Assembly (NCBI GenBank): GCA_900549755.1
Contig: URPQ01000042.1
Location: forward strand, 1 to 17,256
Length of the DNA stretch: 17,256 bases
From: an uncultured Oscillospiraceae bacterium
GTDB lineage: Bacteria > Bacillota > Clostridia > Oscillospirales > Acutalibacteraceae
Direction: 5' to 3'
Every line of letters starts with the position of its first letter. The stretch's first letter is position 1. The position numbers and the translations under genes were made by a program. The notes below the pieces were generated by a model. That model ran no database searches and was not told the origin of the DNA. It saw only the letters and a list, made by a program, of their open reading frames with translations. Positions 13,468 to 17,256 of the stretch are shown here, in pieces.

Positions 13468-14325
13468 TTGTTCGGGTATGTAAGGGCTTGCAAGCCGGAG
13501 CTTAAAATTAAGGAATACGAGACCTACAAGGCGGTTTATTGCTCGCTTTGCCGCCTTATGGGGCGGGAGTACGGCTTGTGGTCGCGCTTTACGCTAAGCT
13601 ACGATTTCACCTTTTTGGCGCTGCTTAATATGTCGCTTAAAAGCGGGTGCGACCCAGTAGAACGCGGCAGGTGCTTTTTCAACCCCTTAAAAAAGTGTAA
13701 CTACTGCAAAAACAGCGAGCCGCTTTATATGCCCGCTGCGGCGGCAATGATAATGTGCTACTATAAGCTTTTGGATAATATAACCGATGAAAAGGGAATT
13801 AAAAAAATAGGGTATATTATTATTAAGCCGCTTTTAAAAAGGGCAAATAAAAAAGCCGCGAAAAAGTACCCGCAGCTTGAAAAAATAATTTCCGATTATA
13901 TTTCGGCGCAAACAGCGCTTGAAAAGGCGGGCTGCCGTGAATTAGACGCCGCCGCCGACCCAACGGCGCTATTACTTTCGGGAATTTTGCAGCTTTGCAG
14001 TGAGAACCCCTCGCAAAAACGGGTGCTTGACCGCTTGGGCTACTGCATAGGCAGGTATATATATTTGCTTGACGCGGCGTGTGATTTACCCGACGATATT
14101 AAAAGCGGCTCTTACAACTGCCTTGCATATACCTGCGAGGGCGACCCCGCGGAATATGCGAAAAACCGCATAACGCCGCAGCTTTATTTCTGCGCTAACG
14201 AGGCGGGCAAGGCGTTTGAGCTGTTGGATATTAAAAAATACAGGTCCCTGCTCGGAAATATAATCTATTTAGGACTTGAGGATACATTCAAAAAGGAGCT
14301 TGGCAAAAATGACAAATCCGTATGA
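13468..14325 (+). CDS. DUF5685-family protein, function unknown
   Basis: A 285-residue, mostly helical soluble protein recognised as DUF5685 by its N-terminus (MFGYVRACKPELKIKEYE, 1-18) and YCSLC (24-28). Seven cysteines lie in the first 80 residues (C8, C25, C28, C61, C69, C77, C80), enough for one or two metal sites. Two aspartate-rich motifs lie about 100 residues apart: LLDNITDE (101-108) and LLDAACDLPDDIKSG (200-214). They resemble the paired Asp motifs of class I isoprenoid synthases, especially squalene/phytoene synthases; this is inference from motif shape. Start choice: TTG 13468, with GGGGTGA (13455-13461) six bases upstream. The ATG at 13464 is out of frame and opens only a 13-codon ORF. 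Its last 17 bases overlap the J-domain gene, so the two are translationally linked. Confidence 0.82.
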   Translation: MFGYVRACKPELKIKEYETYKAVYCSLCRLMGREYGLWSRFTLSYDFTFLALLNMSLKSGCDPVERGRCFFNPLKKCNYCKNSEPLYMPAAAAMIMCYYKLLDNITDEKGIKKIGYIIIKPLLKRANKKAAKKYPQLEKIISDYISAQTALEKAGCRELDAAADPTALLLSGILQLCSENPSQKRVLDRLGYCIGRYIYLLDAACDLPDDIKSGSYNCLAYTCEGDPAEYAKNRITPQLYFCANEAGKAFELLDIKKYRSLLGNIIYLGLEDTFKKELGKNDKSV

Positions 14326-14911
14326 GGTACTGGGCGTTTCCGAAAACGCGAGCGACGAGGAAATTAAAAAGGCTTACAGAGAGCTTGCGCGGAAATACCA
14401 CCCCGATAATTACGCCGATAACCCGCTTTCCGACTTGGCGGGCGAAAAGATGAAGGAGATAAATGACGCTTACGACCAGATTATGAACTCCCGCCGCGCG
14501 GGGCAGACATCGGGCGGCAGCGCGTATAACGCAAATGCGGCTTCGTCTTTCCCCGAGGTGCGCAGCCTTATAAATCAGGGCAGGCTTGAACAGGCGCAGG
14601 AGGTGCTTGACGGCGTACCGCCGCAGCAGCGGGACGCCGAGTGGTATTTTTTAAACGGTACGGTGCTTTATCGCCGCGGCTGGTTCGACCAGGCGTTTAC
14701 AAGTTTCACCACGGCCGCAAGGATGAACCCGAATAACCCCGAGTACCAAAACGCGGCGCAAAATGCCGCGCGCCAGCAGGGAAGACAGTATAACCCCTAC
14801 CGCAGCTACGGCGGAAACGGCAGCTGCAGCGCGTGCGATGTTTGTCAGGGGCTTATTTGCGCCGATTGCTGCTGCGAGTGCATGGGCGGCGACCTGATAC
14901 CATGCTGCTGA
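14309..14911 (+). CDS. J-domain protein with TPR-like middle and Cys-rich tail
   Basis: A 200-residue DnaJ-like co-chaperone, not a classical DnaJ: it lacks the Gly/Phe zinc-finger and substrate domains. Residues 3-62 are a J domain with the catalytic HPD (31-33), which stimulates DnaK ATPase. Residues about 83-150 look like two TPR-type helical repeats (GRLEQAQEVL; YRRGWFDQAFTSFTTAARMNP), likely binding a partner. Residues 171-200 hold ten cysteines, including CSACDVC (173-179), CADCCCEC (184-191) and a final CC. AAAAGGAG (14291-14298) is ten bases before ATG 14309. It overlaps the DUF5685 gene by 17 bases and the next gene begins one base after its stop. The tail could bind metal or be lipid-modified; that is inference. 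It probably brings Hsp70 to a dedicated client. Confidence 0.85.
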   Translation: MTNPYEVLGVSENASDEEIKKAYRELARKYHPDNYADNPLSDLAGEKMKEINDAYDQIMNSRRAGQTSGGSAYNANAASSFPEVRSLINQGRLEQAQEVLDGVPPQQRDAEWYFLNGTVLYRRGWFDQAFTSFTTAARMNPNNPEYQNAAQNAARQQGRQYNPYRSYGGNGSCSACDVCQGLICADCCCECMGGDLIPCC

Positions 14912-14912
14912 T

Positions 14913-15446
14913 ATGAAACAAACGGTTAAAATTACATTCTGCGGAATAATTGCGGCGCTGTCGGCGGTTTTTATGCTGCTTTCCTATTTTCCGTATTTAA
15001 CCTACGCAGTGCCCGCCGTTGCGGGCTTGCTTATAATGATAACGGTAATCGAGGCGGGGTACAAATGGGCGCTGGGCGCGTATATAGCCGCTTCGGTGCT
15101 TGTATTTCTGTTTGCCGAGCCGGAGGGCAAGCTATTGTATATCTGCTTTTTCGGGTATTACCCCATTTTAAAGGCGGTTTTTGACAGGCGCAAAAGCCGT
15201 ATTACCGAGTGGGTCTTAAAGCTTGCGGTTTTCAATGCGGCAATTATTGCGGTATATTTCATTTTGGCGCGCGCTTTCGGCGTATCGGTAGAGGAATTCG
15301 GTGAATTTGGAAAATACAGCGAGTATATTTTTCTGCTGCTCGGTAATGCTGTGTTTGTGTTTTACGATATTGCCGTTTCGCGTATGGCGGCGGTTTATAT
15401 GCATATGCTGCACCCGAGGGTGCAGAGAATTTTAAGGGGAAAATAA
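14913..15446 (+). CDS. Six-helix membrane protein, function unknown
   Basis: A 177-residue hydrophobic protein with about six membrane segments (near 7-28, 30-48, 52-68, 73-90, 102-120, 138-156) and a basic C-terminus (HPRVQRILRGK). The size, the short N-terminus running straight into helix 1 (KITFCGIIAALSAVF) and the compact helices resemble the substrate-binding S components of ECF vitamin transporters, but I see no decisive family motif and do not assign one. The start follows the J-domain gene's stop by a single base (TGATATG) and has no clear Shine-Dalgarno sequence, so translation is probably coupled to that gene. This arrangement ties it to the DUF5685/J-protein pair. Confidence 0.75.
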   Translation: MKQTVKITFCGIIAALSAVFMLLSYFPYLTYAVPAVAGLLIMITVIEAGYKWALGAYIAASVLVFLFAEPEGKLLYICFFGYYPILKAVFDRRKSRITEWVLKLAVFNAAIIAVYFILARAFGVSVEEFGEFGKYSEYIFLLLGNAVFVFYDIAVSRMAAVYMHMLHPRVQRILRGK

Positions 15447-15466
15447 AACTGTAGGGGATGAACGGT

Positions 15467-16045
15467 TTGAGAATTAAAAAAGCGGTGGCAGCCCTGCTCG
15501 CTTTTCTTTGCGCGCTTGTGTTTGCGGGATGTACGAGCGGCGGCGATACTTCTTCGGATGTTACGTATGTTAACGCAAAGGCGGAAAAATTTAAAGAGTT
15601 CAGGGTTGAAAAATTTAATTTAAAATTCAGCACGCCCGATGACTGGCAAGAGGATAACAAGGACACCGAGCTTGATTGGTACTGCGAAAACGGCTCGGTA
15701 GGTATGGGGATTTTCGGCTATTACCGCTCCGATTTTGCCGACAGTGCCAATGTTACGGATATTATGTCGCAGCAATCAAAGGATAATATGGAGCGCTACC
15801 AAAACGTTCAAAAGCTGGAGCATACACCCGAGTTTACATCAACCGATAAAAATATAACCGCCGAGCTTTATTCGGCGGAGTATGAGGGCGCAAAGATATA
15901 CCAGTATTTCTGCTATGTTGAGTTTAAGGAAAACGACGAATTCTTTTGGGTGACATTTTCATCTCAACCCTCTTATATGAAAAAGAATTTTAAAATGTTG
16001 GAAAAAATAATCGATTCCTTTGAAATTGAAAAAGGCGGCGAATAA
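15467..16045 (+). CDS. Secreted lipoprotein, function unknown
   Basis: A 192-residue exported lipoprotein. MRIKKAVAALLAFLCALVFAGC is a signal peptide with basic start, hydrophobic core and lipobox VFAGC, so C22 is the predicted lipidated residue. A Ser/Gly/Asp-rich linker follows to about 33. Residues about 45-190 look like a single compact alpha/beta domain beginning FNLKFSTPDDWQ, the pattern of PsbP/Mog1-like domains found in many small clostridial lipoproteins; this resemblance is by eye. Start choice: TTG 15467, nine bases after AGGGG (15453-15457). The in-frame ATG 15458 directly abuts that site with no spacing and is unlikely. The following membrane gene begins two bases after its stop, suggesting a pair acting at the cell surface. 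Confidence 0.78.
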   Translation: MRIKKAVAALLAFLCALVFAGCTSGGDTSSDVTYVNAKAEKFKEFRVEKFNLKFSTPDDWQEDNKDTELDWYCENGSVGMGIFGYYRSDFADSANVTDIMSQQSKDNMERYQNVQKLEHTPEFTSTDKNITAELYSAEYEGAKIYQYFCYVEFKENDEFFWVTFSSQPSYMKKNFKMLEKIIDSFEIEKGGE

Positions 16046-16047
16046 TA

Positions 16048-16677
16048 ATGAAAATGCAGGAAAGCGTTTTAAAGCGCGTAAGAATGATTGAGGAAAAGCA
16101 CGGTATTACATACGCCAAAACAGACGGAAAGCTGTATAAGGCGCTGAGAGTCAGCTATACCTTGCTTTTTATTTACACTATGGGTATAAATCTTTTGTTT
16201 ATATGCGGTATGCTGTTAACACGCCTTGGCACGGATAATTTCAAAAGCATATTAAATTCGCTTATTACTGTTATCGTTTGTACGGTGCTTATAATTGCGG
16301 GTTATGTTTTAAGCTTTACGCGGTTTAAGCTTGTTTCGGGAATTTTAAGTGTACTGCCCGAAATTATGCTGGTGGTGGTTTTCGGGTCTATTATGAAGGA
16401 CTCGCTCGGCGTTATGGGCTTTACGCCTTCATATTTCTGGCGGCATTTCGCTCCGCTTTTAATTCTTGTAATTTTAATGGCTGCCACAACCGTTATAGCG
16501 GTGAGGGCGCGCATTAAAACCGAAAAGCAGTATAAAAAGGTATTGGATAACCTCTACGCGCTTTACAGCGTTAATACAAACGATATTTCCGATGAGCAGT
16601 GGGAAATATTCTTAGCCGAATACGACCCGACCGATTATAAAAAAATTTATAAGGAAAGCAAGGCAAAGGAAGAATAA
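16048..16677 (+). CDS. Four-helix membrane protein, function unknown
   Basis: A 209-residue protein with about 34 soluble N-terminal residues, four predicted membrane helices (near 35-57, 70-90, 94-115, 134-154) and a charged cytoplasmic tail (155-209) ending in KESKAKEE. I recognise no family. ATG 16048 is preceded by AAAGG (16031-16035) at a long 12-base spacing; ATG 16054 would be an alternative start. It follows the lipoprotein gene by two bases and ends the operon-like run. Even numbers of helices put both termini on one side, consistent with a small membrane partner of the lipoprotein rather than an enzyme; that role is a guess. Confidence 0.75.
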   Translation: MKMQESVLKRVRMIEEKHGITYAKTDGKLYKALRVSYTLLFIYTMGINLLFICGMLLTRLGTDNFKSILNSLITVIVCTVLIIAGYVLSFTRFKLVSGILSVLPEIMLVVVFGSIMKDSLGVMGFTPSYFWRHFAPLLILVILMAATTVIAVRARIKTEKQYKKVLDNLYALYSVNTNDISDEQWEIFLAEYDPTDYKKIYKESKAKEE

Positions 16678-17256
16678 GTGGGGCTTGCGGAGGTATTGCT
16701 ATTTAGCCCTAAAATGTCAATTATAAATTGGTTGGGGCGGCGCATTATACGGTAGGCGGCGGTCATCTTACAATCAGAAGGGACCGCCCGGATTACCAGC
16801 TTATAATAACAGTGAACTGCAGGGCTAATGCGGTATATAAAGGCAGAGAATACACGGTTCTTCTTCAAATTATGTGTAAAGTCCAAAATACGGTATAAAA
16901 AAGCAAAATGATAAATGGCGTGAAAGGCGAAAATCGGCTTGCACGCCATATTTGCATAATAGCAGAAAGAGCAAGGCATGTCGGCAGCCGCGGCAGCCGT
17001 TCATTTTACCCTTTACATGGCTGTGAATTTCTGCTGCTCAGGCAACCGGACGGCAAAGAAAATGATTACCCCTCAAACAATAAAGCCTACCCCTGCCCTC
17101 AGTCAGCCTAAATAAAGGGGCGACGAAAAGTGAACTAAAAATCGTACTTTAAACCGCCAACCAATAAGCAGTAAAAAACTAAAGCCTACCCATAGGTTTT
17201 AGTTTAATTATTTTCGGGAGCAAAAACGTAGATCATATATAATATTTATTTAAAGG
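16678..17256. other. Long stretch without a convincing gene
   Basis: About 580 bases after the last gene show no reading frame with a ribosome binding site and protein-like composition. It contains a 7-bp hairpin (GGCGGTC 16758-16764 with GACCGCC 16782-16788), an 8-bp hairpin (ATGGCGTG 16915-16922 with CACGCCAT 16942-16949), a tandem GGCAGCCG (16983-16990 and 16992-16999), and TAAAGCCTACCC twice (17081-17092, 17180-17191). A stop-free stretch in one frame around 16706-16900 lacks a start signal and may be a decayed coding fragment. None of the common structured RNAs (tRNA, SRP RNA, RNase P, tmRNA) is recognisable. Confidence 0.5.
17176..17210. terminator. Terminator-like 13-bp stem near the window end
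   Basis: AAACTAAAGCCTA (17176-17188) pairs along its full length with TAGGTTTTAGTTT (17193-17205), one G-T wobble, around a CCCA loop, followed by AATTATTTT. An A-run precedes the left arm, so the structure could work in both directions. It would close the region downstream of the membrane-protein operon or end a convergent gene outside the window. Confidence 0.6.

Noticed and set aside
13464..13505. 13-codon upstream ORF before the DUF5685 gene
   Set aside because: The ATG is only three bases from a ribosome binding site that fits the TTG at 13468, and the peptide has no recognisable leader character.
16678..16900. Structured non-coding RNA gene (SRP RNA, tmRNA or RNase P)
   Set aside because: None of their conserved cores is visible, and no promoter-like element precedes the region.
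16908..17111. 67-codon open frame in the downstream gap
   Set aside because: No ribosome binding site before the ATG, an 8-bp hairpin spans its first codons, and the product is not protein-like (tandem GSRGSR, no hydrophobic pattern).

Overview
The window looks like a chromosomal segment of a Gram-positive anaerobe of class Clostridia, probably an Oscillospirales/Ruminococcaceae-type gut bacterium. The reasons are the mid-GC but A/T-leaning codon use, purine-rich Shine-Dalgarno sites, sigma-A-type promoters, and several typically clostridial proteins: an AbrB regulator with a zinc-ribbon tail, a DUF5685-family protein next to a J-domain protein with a Cys-rich end, and a small lipoprotein. 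The species assignment is inference. There is no sign of phage, transposon, CRISPR, tRNA or rRNA genes, and almost all of the window is coding.

Layout. (1) 1-1295: an N-acetylhexosamine 1-kinase-like gene with its own promoter. (2) 1308-1692: abrB-type regulator with a perfect-consensus promoter and a bidirectional terminator shared with the convergent deoR-type gene. (3) 1702-5938: a deoR-type regulator (minus strand) divergent from a tight four-gene operon: PHP phosphoesterase, PfkB sugar kinase, zinc alcohol/polyol dehydrogenase, MgtC-like membrane protein. The two divergent promoters overlap so that their -10 boxes lie on the same bases, and a 9-bp perfect inverted repeat sits in the deoR leader. 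This reads as an inducible sugar or polyol pathway whose substrate is unknown and for which no transporter is present. (4) 5961-7992: uvrB with its own promoter. (5) 7993-8381: a highly structured intergenic stretch with three hairpins and three operator-like dyads. (6) 8382-13401: second PHP phosphoesterase, mgtE magnesium channel, then uvrA, apparently co-transcribed, so the excision-repair pair uvrB/uvrA is split by two metal/phosphate genes. (7) 13468-16677: DUF5685 protein (TTG start), J-domain/TPR/Cys-rich protein, six-helix membrane protein, lipoprotein, four-helix membrane protein. (8) 16678-17256: about 580 bases with no convincing gene, several small repeats and hairpins, and a terminator-like stem at 17176-17205.

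Best candidates for something undescribed: the DeoR-controlled PHP/PfkB/ADH/MgtC operon; the DUF5685 protein, whose two aspartate-rich motifs resemble those of class I isoprenoid synthases and which is translationally linked to a Cys-rich J-protein; and the dyad-dense region that appears to control the PHP-mgtE-uvrA unit. Most of the remaining genes are ordinary members of known families.
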